A stretch of DNA of 64,000 nucleotides from assembly GCA_014529385.2 (NCBI GenBank), contig CM043942.1, forward strand, positions 49,238,274 through 49,302,273, written 5' to 3'. The translations under genes and the position numbers were made by a program. This DNA is from Adiantum capillus-veneris (lineage: Eukaryota; Streptophyta; Polypodiopsida; Polypodiales; Pteridaceae). This document shows, piece after piece, positions 45,289 to 55,870 of this stretch. The notes under the pieces were generated by a model. The model did not search any database and had not been told where the DNA came from. It saw nothing but the letters and a program-made list of their open reading frames with translations. Within the stretch, counting starts at the first letter, position 1, and each line of letters begins with the position of its first letter.

Positions 45289-46238
45289 TTGGTGTTAGAG
45301 TTTCCAGATATTGACAATGCGTCCAGACCAGTTTCACGCGTGGCACAAGGCGAGCTACCAAATTCATGGATAATCCGGACTGTGTCAACCCAATCCCGAA
45401 AGTGTGAGCGAGGATTTGATTGTGAGAGAGAACCCGGAAATGACACAGATGGATCAAGGGATTATCAACATTCTACTCATTCCAGGCATAGACGTATAGA
45501 GAGAGTGAAAAGATGGACTTGGTCTCATGGATCTCAGCAAAGCCGAAAACCCACTAAGGAAAGCGAGGACAGTAAGCAAAGTCATCGGTCAGCAAGACAT
45601 AAATCAACAAAGCAAGCTGAAGAGGACACAATGACTCAGATCGAGGATAACAAGGACTAAAATCTGATACAGATCATTACACAAAAATAAGATCCAAAGA
45701 TAGAAAGCCAGCTCACAAAACCAAATCCAGTCACCACAATCCACTCACCTTCAACTTTCAAAGGAGGCAAGAAAGATGACCCAAATGTACACATCCAAGC
45801 TTTTGAATAGTATGTTGAACTCAAGGACATAGATGAGGACGATGGGGGAATATTTTCCTCACACACTAAAGGAGGCAGGTAGAAAATGGTACTACCACTA
45901 TCCAGCTTGCCAACTTAGATCCTACCATAAACTGCTTAAAGCTTTTCACTTGGATTATTCAGATAATAGGGGTGATGAGGATATAATGTGCAAACTGGAT
46001 AAGATCAAGCAAGGCAAGTTGTCCGCCAGAAGCTATGTAGAAAAGATTAAGGAATTGAGCAGACAATTGTAAGAGCTTCCATCAGAGAAAAGGATGCAAG
46101 CCTAGTCCCTTAATGGTTTCAAAAGCAAGAAATTAGGGAACATGAGGTTCCAGCACCCACAAAAGAAATTTAATATCTGATTCAAAGGGCATTGAAGTTG
46201 GAACAACAAGCAAAAAGGAGAAGAGCTACAAGAGAAGA
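45289..46238 (+). pseudogene. Gypsy-C Gag, first part
   Basis: An Arg/Ser/Gln-rich N-terminal frame (45289-45660), then a capsid-like segment with GRKWYYHYPACQLRSYHKLL, KAFHLDYSDNRGDEDIMCKL, and KQGKLSARSYVEKIKELSRQ, typical of plant Retrotrans_gag domains. Interrupted by Copia-C. Confidence 0.65.
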
Positions 46239-46243
46239 CAATC

Positions 46244-46472
46244 TGTTACCATATACATGTGGTAGTGATGTGTGTGAACACATTAGGACTGCCGGGGCAT
46301 TTTTCCCCCCTTTAGGAGGTTTTTTTCCCCCGTGCATTGTATATATGCCCATCACTCTAGCGCTATCTATCTTTCCATTGCACACTAAGTAACACACTCT
46401 CAGTTGTGTGCCTTGAGCTTTCCTTCATTTTCTCCAAGCTGTGTGCGTTTCTCTACAACCCTAATTCCAACA
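46244..46472 (+). repeat. Copia-C 5' LTR
   Basis: TGTTACCAT...TTCCAACA, 229 bp. The last 180 bp (from GCATTTTTCCC) match the 3' repeat closely. The first 50 bp have no counterpart there, so the exact start is inferred from the CAATC duplication. Confidence 0.7.
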
Positions 46473-46488
46473 ATTGGTATTGGAGTAG
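46473..46488 (+). promoter_or_regulatory. Copia-C primer-binding site (probable)
   Basis: ATTGGTATTGGAGTAG immediately after the LTR resembles the ATTGGTATCAGAGC site of plant Copia elements, with some divergence. Confidence 0.6.
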
Positions 46489-46837
46489 GTTGCGTCCTCC
46501 CGGCTTAGTCGCTAGCTGCGCCAACACATGCCTTCTCACTTTCTCCGATTTCTGTGAGGTTTGGCAAGCGTTCGTAGGTCGACAAAAATTTTGGGACTTC
46601 TCAAAGAGCTTAGGTTTCTCAAATTTTTGAGTCGGGCTCATTTCGGCGGCTTTGTTTCCACTACAGGCAGTCTGCACAGGCAATCTCGTCATTTTGTGTA
46701 GAATTTCTATCAGTGTCGTTTTCTACAGAACAGGTGTCTTACAGTCTACTACGGCTTGTGCTATATAGCACGTGTTGTTCCCGCTTTGTTTCTCCTCTTT
46801 GCGGGCAATTTTCACATCAGGTGGTGCAGCATTTACC

Positions 46838-47882
46838 ATGGCTGAGAACAACAACACAGATGTGTTCAAGATGTTTGTTGTTGAGGATAGGTTGGATGGA
46901 TACAATTACCCTATGTGGGCTTATATGATGCAACATGTTCTTGTGTCAAAGGGTGTCTGTAATATTGTGCACGGCATTGATTTTTGTCCTGGTTCTGAGG
47001 ATGCAGGTGATGTTGAGGATGTGGCAGGTCTTGTTGCAAGGATTGATTCTATTAGAGTTATTTTTCCTACGGTAGAACAAGCTCGTTGGGATGTAAAGGA
47101 TGCGCAGGCTCATGTATTGATTGCGTTGTCTGTGAAGTGCAAAATCTGCAAAACAGGCTTGGGATATTCTAGCAGGTCTTTATGCAAGCCGCAATGAGGC
47201 TAAAATTGCTTTGCTGCGTAAAGAGCTGGAATCAAAGATTATGCATGAGGAAGATGATATGGACACTTTCCTTGCTGGTGTCAAGGATATCAATGAGCAA
47301 CTTATTTATGTAGGTGAAGTCATTTCAGACAGTTCCCTTGTGCAGACTGTTCTTGGTGCCTTACCAGATTCATACCAGACTTTTGCTAGTACTTGGAGAC
47401 TAATGACCCAACGAAATCTTGAAGTTGTCAAATTTGATGCATTATGCACATTGTTGTTGCAAGAGTCACTTTCCAGAAAAAACAGGACTAGGCAGCTTGC
47501 AGTTGAACAGGCTTTTATTGCTTCTCACAGAAAGGGTGGTAACAACAATGGAGCCACTTCTTATGGTTTTGCTGCGAGTGGCAAAACTTTTGTTCCTAAT
47601 GCTTCTGTTGGTAGCAATTTGTCTAGAAATTATGGTGATAAGGGCAAAAAGAAGATGTGTTGCCACTATTGTACAGCTAATGATCATTTGATCAAGCAGT
47701 GTCCTAAGTTGAAGGCTAAAGAGGCTAAGAAGAAAGAGGGTGGTTCCACTGCAAATGTTGATTCCACTACAAATGCATCCATTGTTGAGTCTTCTGTAAA
47801 AGGAGACTGTGATGTTGATGTTGATCTAGAATGGGCTTTTAGTGCAAAGTGCACTTACAATCCTGCTGTCCATGATGCATGA
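46838..47882 (+). pseudogene. Copia-C Gag
   Basis: Starts MAENNNTDVFKMFVVEDRLD and runs through GYNYPMWAYMMQHVLVSKGV (the Copia Gag NYxxW motif) and a UBN2-type helical region (EEDDMDTFLAGVKDINEQLI) to a knuckle CCHYCTANDHLIKQCPKLK near 47660. An unreadable gap lies between leader and 46838. Confidence 0.82.
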
Positions 47883-49400
47883 TTGTCAGTTGTTTGCTGC
47901 AAATTCACATGTGTGGTATTTCGACAGTGGTGCTACAAAGCACATTACCTCACATCATGAATTGTTTACCTCTCTTGAGTCTATCCCTAATGGGAATTCA
48001 GTCACTTGTGCCAACAATGCCTCTCATCCGGTTCAGGGAGTTGGAAAGATTGTGCTTATTGCTGCAAATGGCAGTTCCTTCACACTTGTTGATGCACTTT
48101 ATGTACCTAGGATCAAGAAGAATCTATTGTCTGTATCTGCACTTGCTTGACTTGGACTTGTAGTCAAATTTGTGGATGACAGATGTACAGTTCATGATCT
48201 CAGTTTTATTGATAAAATTGTTGCATCTGGCCTTTTGTGTCGTGGGCTGTATAAACTCACTTTGTATAATAAGTGTGGACAAAATTTTGCAAATGCAGTT
48301 GCAGATTCAAGGGCTATTTCAAATGCAAAACTTTGGCATGCACGTTTTGGTCATCTGAATTTTGCCAGTTTGCTGCGTTTGCAGAAATCTGATATGGTTG
48401 CTTCTTTGCCGCCTCTTGAAGCACCTTTCAAACATGTTTGTGAAGGCTGTATTTTGGGTATGCAACCTTCTAAGTTTCCAAAGGATGGTTCAGTTAGGGC
48501 CACATAAAGGTTGCAGCTTGTGCATAGTGATGTTTGTGAGCCCATGCAAACTCCGTCCTTGGGAAATTACCTGTACTTCGTGAATTTTATTGATGATTAC
48601 TCCAGGCATGCATGGCTATTTCCACTTAAAGCGAAGTCCTAAGTTTTTATGTGCTTCAAACAATTTCTCGCTATGGCTGAAAATGTATTGAAATGTACTA
48701 TGGGCACCCGTTTTGATCGAGGGAAGGAGTATATGTCTCATGAATTTAATGCATTTCTGGCTAGTCATGGGATAAAACACCAATGTACAGTGCCGTATAC
48801 GCCTCAGCAAAATGGTGTTGGTGAGAGGAAAAATAAGTCTCTTATGAAAATGGCAAGATGTATGGTCAATAGACAAGCTTTTACCACATGTCATTTTGGC
48901 TCGAGGCTGTCATGTGTGCCACTTATGTACTCAACAGGTGTCCTACAAAACCGTAGCAGTCTGTGACTGCATATGAAGCATGGCATGATAGAAAGCCATT
49001 TATTGAGCACATGCGTGTTTTTGGTTGTTTGGCTTATGGCTTAGTGTCACAAGTGCAGCGCAGAAAATTGGATGATAAGGCTGTCAAATGTGTTTTTGTT
49101 GGTTATAGTGTTGAAAGCAAAGGTTACAAGTTGTATCATCCGCAAAAAAAGCGTATTTTGGTTTCACGGGATGTAGTGTTTGTGGAAGATTCTGTTCAAC
49201 CCTTGATGTCATGTACTAGAGACAATAATGTAAGCTCCAAGGACATTTATGACACTTTTTTGCCTCTTTTCAGTGGTGGAAGTTCGAATGTAAATTCCAA
49301 TGAGGCAAATGTACAGCCTATGGGGGTTTTCAAAAATGTTACAAATCAGCTTATTACTGATGCAGATGTACATGATGTACTTGATAGGAAAGGGCTGAAA
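47883..49400 (+). pseudogene. Copia-C protease and integrase regions
   Basis: Protease with WYFDSGATKHITSHHELF (47920). GAG-pre-integrase with LWHARFGHLNFASLLRLQK and the CEGCILGMQPSKFPK zinc part (48330-48490). Integrase core with LVHSDVCEPMQTPSLGNY, FIDDYSRHAWLFPL and PQQNGVGERKNKSLMKMARC (48515-48860). Connection region VFGCLAYGLVSQVQRRKLDD. Canonical Copia order. Confidence 0.85.
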
Positions 49401-49417
49401 ATGAGCAGGCTAGAGGT

Positions 49418-50371
49418 ATGCCAAAATGGCTGGTGCACACTTTGTCTGACAGTAAATTGGATGCACCTTTTTCTAGTCGTACTCGTTCAGTCTCTCTCCA
49501 TGCATCTTATGCATCAGATTGTTATGATTTGGCTGTGTCTAGCTTACATGACGTTGAGGAACATATGTCTTCTGACGAAGCACAAAATTCAAAAAATTGG
49601 ATGGCTGCCATGCAATTAGAATATGATGCACTTATAGAAAATGACACATGGACTTTATGTGATTTGCCTCCTGGTAAAAAGGCCATTGGTACGAAGTGGG
49701 TTTACAAGTTGAAACACAAGCTGGATGGTGAGATCGATTGCCATAAGGCTCGACTTGTTGCAAAGGGTTATGCACAACAAAAATGCATAGATTATGAAGA
49801 TACTTTTGCTCCCACTTGTCGTATGACTACTGTGCATTTTCTATGTGCATTGGCAGCTCATTTCGGTTGGGATGTACATCAATCAGACATTGTTACTGCT
49901 TTCTTGAATGGTGACATATTTGAGGAAGTTTATGTAACACAGCCTCGCGGTTTTGCCAAGAAAGGACAAGAGGACAAAGTGTGCAGATGTAAGAAAGCTT
50001 TGTATGGGTTGAAGCAATCTCCACGTGCTTGGTATGAGAAAGCTGACACTCATTTGATCAAACAAGGTTTTCGTAACAGTCCAACAGAAAGCACATTGTA
50101 TGTAAATCATGAGGGTGATGTACTTCTCATTGTGGTTCTTTATGTAGATGATTTGCCGATCACTGGACCAAATGAGAGACATATTGATGAATTTAAGGCT
50201 GATTTGAATGCTACTTTCAAGATGAAAGATTTGGGGTTGTTGCATCATTATTTGGGTATACAGTTTAAGCAGTGTGATGGTGGTATTGCCTTGTGTCAGA
50301 AAAGTTACATAGAGACATTGCTATGTAAGTTTGGACTTGAGGATTGCAAACCTATTGCCACTCCCATGTAA
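49418..50371 (+). pseudogene. Copia-C reverse transcriptase
   Basis: 317-codon frame with all standard Copia RT landmarks: NWMAAMQLEYDALIENDTW, KAIGTKWVYKLKHKLDGEI, ARLVAKGYAQQKCIDYEDTF, SDIVTAFLNGDIFEEVYV, KALYGLKQSPRAWYEKAD and the LYVDDLPITG active-site region. Confidence 0.92.
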
Positions 50372-51060
50372 ACAGGTTTGAAATTGAGTCTTCATGATGC
50401 TGGTGATCCTACAAATGTCACTCTATACCAAACTGTTGTTGGATGCCTCATTTATGTATACAACACGAGACCGGATATTTAGTTTGCAGTCTCACAGGTC
50501 TGCATATTTATGCATAGCCCAGGGTCTAAGCATTGGTAGGCTGTCAAGAGGATTTTCCGCTACCTTAGTGGCACTTTACATCTTGGCTTGTTTTATCCTA
50601 AGGGGGATCATTGCCGCCAGACTTACATGCTTTTTCGGACTCAGATTGGGCTGGTTGTTTTGACACAAGAGTGTCCACAAGTGGTTTTTGTTTCATGCTT
50701 GGCAGTTCATGTATATCATGGTTGAGCAAGAAGAAACCTACTGTGGCCACTTCAAGTTGTGAGGCTGAGTACAGGGTAGTCTTCACAGCTACGGTTGAGT
50801 GTGTATGGCCCAGACGCCTTTTGGCTGATTTGGGTGTTGGACAGGACATTGCCAACACTATCTACACTGACAGTTAGAGCGCATTGGCAGTTGAGAGGAA
50901 CCCAGTTTTTCATGCTCGCACAAAGCACATTGAGGCGCATTACCACTATGTCAGGGAGAGGCTCTCAGCAGGAGAGATCATCTTGGCTTATGTGCCAACA
51001 CAGGACAACATTGCAGATCTTTTCACAAAGGCATTGTCTCATGTGAAGCTTGAAGCTTTC
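50372..51060 (+). pseudogene. Copia-C RNase H region
   Basis: Contains SDSDWAGCFDTRVSTSGFCF, SCISWLSKKKPTVATSSCEA, then HIEAHYHYVRERLSAGEI and NIADLFTKALSHVKLEAFRK, the usual C-terminal sequence of Copia pol. Confidence 0.88.
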
Positions 51061-51097
51061 CGCAAAGCTTTGGGCTTACTCCCCTTTGTGGACTGGT

Positions 51098-51283
51098 CAT
51101 GTCCTCTAGGCATTTTTTCCCTCTTTAGGAGGTTTTTTTCCCCGTGCATTGTATATACGCCCATCACTCTAGGGCTATCTATCTTTCCATTGCACACTAA
51201 GTAACACACTCTTAGTTGTGTGCCTTGAGCTTCCTTCGTCTTCTCCAAGCTGTGTGCATTTCTCTGCAACCCTAATTCCAACA
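51098..51283 (+). repeat. Copia-C 3' LTR
   Basis: Closely matches the last 180 bp of the 5' LTR, including GTGCATTGTATATA and the terminal ATTCCAACA. Followed by CAATC. Confidence 0.8.
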
Positions 51284-51288
51284 CAATC

Positions 51289-53935
51289 TAGTGACAACAA
51301 GTCATCAAATGATGGGTCAGAGTCCAACACTACTTCCACCTTATCTAAAAGTGACTCAGATAATCAAGGGAAAACCAAGAAGAAGGGTTCCTAGACCAGA
51401 AAGCTAGAAGAGATATCAACGCAAATTGCTGAAATGGCTAAGACGAGGTCTTCAATCAAAAAGATGGAGATCTGGTGTTCAAAATGCAAATCTAGAGACG
51501 AAAAATCTAATGAATGCTCACAATGCACATATTGCAAGGTTTATGTGCATGTGTGGGGTAACTCTGGCATCAAGATTTTTCATTTCAAGAAGGGAAAAGA
51601 CTTATCAATGATAGCACTGACAAATCCTGAAGCAGTGAAAGCAAAGGGGCCAAGTGGATCCAAGGACAATGACACCAGTACCAGGTACTAGTAATGGCAA
51701 AGGCAACTGGCAAGGAGGTACTGATAGGGAAAGAGGCAGAGGTGACTTTGGCAAACAAAGCTTAAATTGTTATACATGTGGAAAGTATGGTCACTTTTCA
51801 TCTCAGTGCCCAAACATTGCCAAACGAGAGGGGACTAAACAAAAATCCCCAAAATAGTAAGGGTGGTGACCAAAAGTAAAGGACTTATAATTGACGAAAT
51901 CCCAGATGAACTTGCAAAGAAGCAACCTGTTGAAGCCAAGAAGTGGGAACAATAGAGAGCCACATGGAAAACCAAAGGCAAGGAAAAAGTAGTTGATGAA
52001 TGGCAAGAACAAGGAGCGATGGAAATTAGAATCACAGAAAACCTGGCAAAGAAGAGGCTAGAATAGCCAGAGTGTTCTGAGTCTTGAACAATATAGAAAC
52101 TACAGCCTCAACCTTTAGGGACTCAAGAGGAGCACTCAAGAGAAAAGGTAGTATCTGGATTGAATGAATCCTTGATAGCTGCAGTGTAGAGCTTGGTTGA
52201 GGAAGTATGACAAGTCTGATTAGACTTGATCAAAGCTAGAGGCATTGAACTCATGAACGATCAGTCAGGGAGTCCACTGGTCAGCCAACGGCCAAACAAG
52301 GAAAGCCATCCCAGTGGAACTGTGAAGATAGTCAAATAGATGAGAAATCTTTCAGTTCAGATTGTAGTTCTGGTAATGAATAGGATGAAATTTATATAAA
52401 GATCTGTGAACGAATCCAAAAGCTGACAGTGGAGCTAGATGATATCAGATGCGCATTACTAGAAGCTGCAAAATTTATCATACAAAACAGAAAGGCACAA
52501 GTTAAAAGTAGGGCAATAGACTTGGCAGCCATTGGAGACGATGAGGTCCCAATTATACAAGTAGAATACAAGCTAAGGAGGCAATGGGAACCATTTTTTG
52601 GAGTAATACTAGATGGGCAGCTGGAGCTAATATCCTCGGTGAGCATTTGAGACAGAGATTGGGGATTCAAGATTTGGAACCAACACCATTGAAAGTAAGA
52701 ATGGCTTATCACAGGGTAGTTCAAGCCACAAGTTTGATTGAGAACATGTAGTTCATAGTAGGAAGAAATAAATTCAAGCCCAGCTTCTTGGTATTGGATG
52801 TGGAGGGAGCCTATGGGATGCTTCTAGGTAGACCATGGCTGAGATTCAGAGAATGGCTAGAGCAATCCATGATTATGCTAATCAAACACTAACAATTCAG
52901 GGATCCAGCAGGAGAATAAAAGTGACACCAGAAGCTGGAAGAAAGCTCTCAAACCAGAGGAACTGCGCAAAAAGTACAACACAAAGAAGATCAAGTGAAT
53001 TTGTGGCTTCAATGAACATTTTCCCATTGACAGAGATAGATTTAATTACTCTATTGATTGACAAGAACAAGCAGAAAGGAAGAAAAGACAGTACCCATAC
53101 TAGTTCACTGAACTGAATCCTGGGAAACGCCTAGTTCATCTATTAGATGGACGACCACCAGAACAACAAGCATAGGATATTTGTTTTCAAAATAGCACCA
53201 AAAACCAGTCATATTGACTCTAAGCAAGGAAACCAAGCAGCTGATCAGAACACATAATGGACTACTAGAATTGATTGATCCCTTCAATAATTATGATGTT
53301 GGTATTAGGACTGAGAAGGAAGCTGAGTCATTGGCTAAGCACAAGGGAGGAGGTCCAAATTGGCTACTTCCAAATGAACAAGAAGTGGAAGAATCTCGAC
53401 TCAGAGGAGAACCCTCAAATGATCAAGATCAATAAGCACCTGAAGACAGAGATCAAGGAAAAAGCAAAGGCACTGTTCCAGAAATACAAGGATGTATTTT
53501 CTTGGGAATATATTGATTTGAAAGGAGAAGATCCAAAGGTATGCCACATCAAATACCACTAAAGCCAGATTCTAGACCAGTGAGACTGGAGAGATACAAG
53601 ATGAACCCCAACTATGCTAAGAAGGTCAAGGAGGAGATAGACAATCTTCTCAATGCAGGGTTCATAATAGAGGTGGCGAGTAGTGACTAGTTTTTTCCAA
53701 TAGTGGTAGTTCCCAAGAATAATGGCAAGTTAAGGGTGTGTGTGGATTATAGGAATTTGATTGCTCGGATTATCAAGGACCCCTTCCCAATGCCCTTTAC
53801 AGACATGCTATTGGATGAGATTCTAGGCCATGAAATGTATAGCTTTATAAATGATCACAGTGGCTACAATCAACTTAAGATTGCACGTGAAGATTGAACT
53901 AAAACCACGTTACTCACTAAATGAGAAGCATTTTA
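51289..53935 (+). pseudogene. Gypsy-C: rest of Gag, protease and partial RT
   Basis: Resumes after Copia-C with acidic and Lys-rich Gag sequence, a Cys-rich stretch (CSKCKSRDEKSNECSQC, about 51475) and a CCHC knuckle CYTCGKYGHFSSQC near 51770. The protease region is recognisable by its MLLGRPWL end (52815). The RT start (53440-53897) has YKDVFSWEYID, VVVPKNNGKLRVCVDYRNLI and DHSGYNQLKI. Highly decayed between these landmarks. Confidence 0.7.
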
Positions 53936-54462
53936 AGGGAGGCAAATCAGTTCGGGTGGCCTCTACACCAAGACAATTCCCAGAGGCATCATGAATGGGG
54001 GGTTGGAAATCTTGGGGGGGGGGGACCACCTAGCAAATAGGATGCTAGGACGCAAGAGAACTTAGATCATGAATGAAATGCAGCATGCTAGTGGTGTTCA
54101 ATCAGTGTGTCTCACAAAGATAAAAGTAATCATAATATGTATGTGACATGATGCACCGACAAAGAAACCATCAACCAATCAAAAGGAGTGTTTTTGGGCA
54201 GATACATTGCTTGGACAACAAACAAGATGTCAACCAAGAGCAGAGCTTGATCCGTAGGTGCATGGAAACAAATAGATAGGTATCAATCATCTACTCAACC
54301 TTCTCTAGATAATCACTACCAAGGGAAATCAACTCAAAGCACACTAGGTGTACACAACCGCTGCTTTACCTACGATGCTTGAACTCTCCAAAACATTTCC
54401 TAACTTCATCAAATCCTCATGAAGCTCAAGGGAAAATGTCTACACACTTAGAAGACACTACC
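53936..54462 (-). repeat. LTR-X, left part of 3' LTR (probable)
   Basis: Non-coding DNA with a G run (54010-54019) that lies between the end of Gypsy-C RT and GagPro-2. Because GagPro-2 inserted cleanly (CTACC duplication), this segment is contiguous with 63159-63756, which ends at an LTR boundary. The outer LTR start could not be located, so 53936 is only the point where Gypsy-C similarity ends. Confidence 0.4.
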
Positions 54463-55025
54463 TGTTAACCCTCACGGCACACGGACACCCTATGATCTAT
54501 AAACGTTGTATTATTTAGAGTCAAGTACCGGGCTTGTCGGTCCAATAGGGAAAGGTAGAGTGATCGCCGATGAGAGGCGCACTTTAACTTGGACATTCAA
54601 GGGATTAGTTGGTTAAGCATGGGCGCCCAAGTGTGAATGGGGTGAGCTCCTATAAAAGCCAACTAAACCTAATTTTTACTCATTCTCTCATTTGTGCAAT
54701 TGAAGAGTGCTCTTGCTCCATCTCCATCTTCTTCTTCTTCTTCACCTCCTTGTGTGTGTGAGAGAGAGAGAGAGGGAGAGTGTGTGTGCGATCGAGCATT
54801 ACGAAGGCACGACGGCGGCGAAGCGGTTGAGCGCGGCACGACTGCAGCTTCTTCTTCATCACGGCGAGGAATCCACCACGAAGGCGAGCGTAGAGCGGTG
54901 AGTGACACACCCTTTGTTTTCTTGAGCTTGCTAGTTTAGGCTTGTTGTGTGCTTGGAGCCGTTTGTGGCTCGCATACGGTGTATCGGCAAGTCCCTTGCT
55001 TCGACAGTGCGGCAAGGAGCGCACA
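54463..55025 (+). repeat. GagPro-2 5' LTR
   Basis: TG...CA repeat with TATA box CTATAAAAGCC (54650-54660), a GT/GA microsatellite (54751-54790) and the TCGACAGTGCGGCAAGGAGC end shared by all six LTRs of this family. Confidence 0.93.
54651..54657 (+). promoter_or_regulatory. LTR TATA box
   Basis: TATAAAA in the first third of the LTR, conserved in the 3' LTR and, as TATAAAAG on the minus strand, in Gypsy-A and GagPro-1. The transcription start would be expected a few tens of bases downstream. Confidence 0.7.
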
Positions 55026-55029
55026 TTTT

Positions 55030-55047
55030 TGGCGCCGCTGCCGGGGA
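55030..55047 (+). promoter_or_regulatory. GagPro-2 primer-binding site, tRNA-Asp type
   Basis: TGGCGCCGCTGCCGGGGA four bases inside the LTR; one difference from the complement of plant tRNA-Asp. Confidence 0.9.
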
Positions 55048-55870
55048 TATGCCCTACACTAAGCTCGGTTAGCACTTTACGCTTCCTTGTGGTGCAATTT
55101 CTATCATAGGAAAGGTAGGGAAGGAGTGTTTGGAGATTTTTTTTTTTTGCGTTTTCTGCATTTGCTGTCAAGTTTCAATTTCTGCTATTGTCTGCGTTTT
55201 TTCAATTTCCGCAATTTCAAGTTCTGCAACTTTCTGCATTTCTGCGTTTTTTTAATTTTCTGTGATTTTTGCATTTTCTGCGGGCGGCTAAATTTTTCAA
55301 AAATAAAAAACGTGACGACGGGTTGGTTTGTATAAAAGATAGATCGGGACCGGGATCATTTGCCCAAGCCCAAGCCCAGGCCCAGGCCTCAGTCCTCAGT
55401 CTTATGATATATACTAGACTCACTCTTATATATATACCCTACTCCCTCAAGAGAGAATGAGAGCATGTGGGACAAGTCCTCCACTCTCCTCCTTTCTCTT
55501 CCCACTTGCACCCTTAGACTTTCTAGTTTGAGCCTAGTGCCCTACTGGAAATTGACAGTTTTAGGGATTCCGAGGGCATAGAGGGACCAAACGGAGGGCT
55601 GTAAAGCACGGCACGACCCTCTGACCGATACGCTCGTTTCGAGCTATCACACGGCCCATTCCACGACACGCTCTAAAAAATCTAGCAAAAAAACAAACAA
55701 AAAACACGCTAAAAAACTAGTCACAAGGCCTCCTAGAGCAACTTTTTGACACCTTAGGGTATCAAAAGCACATGCACTTACGCTCTTGGTGGGTGCTAGA
55801 ACACGAGCATATGAGGGTGCCTCTGTTCATACGGACACCCATTACCCATCCACGATAAGCTCTAGACCCT
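55048..55870 (+). other. GagPro-2 untranslated leader
   Basis: No coding sequence. Contains a TTTCTGCATTT-rich zone (55140-55280), a hexamer repeat GCCCAAGCCCAAGCCCAGGC (55362-55386) followed by a CTCTTATATATATACC segment, and a block (55490-55650) conserved in Gypsy-A and GagPro-1. Confidence 0.65.

Larger units (their letters stand above)
46244..51283 (+). mobile_element. Copia-C: nearly complete Ty1/Copia element (broken)
   Basis: 5.0 kb plus-strand element flanked by CAATC on both sides (46239-46243 and 51284-51288). It has a 5' LTR, a primer site resembling the Copia type, then gag, protease, integrase, RT and RNase H in the canonical Copia order, and a 3' LTR. About half a dozen breaks spread along it. 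The reading frames are otherwise long, so it is younger than Copia-A. Inserted in Gypsy-C gag. Confidence 0.88.
44757..53935 (+). mobile_element. Gypsy-C: Ty3/Gypsy element interrupted by Copia-C (broken)
   Basis: Plus-strand element with a 5' LTR-like region, gag, CCHC knuckle, protease region and the first part of RT, interrupted by Copia-C at 46243/46244. The RT stops in the middle near 53935 and no 3' part is seen. Many breaks; older than Copia-C, which has better reading frames. A Ty3/Gypsy assignment rests on the RT (EKAKALFQKYKDVFSWEYID, VVVPKNNGKLRVCVDYRNLI, MYSFINDHSGYNQLKIARED). Confidence 0.78.
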
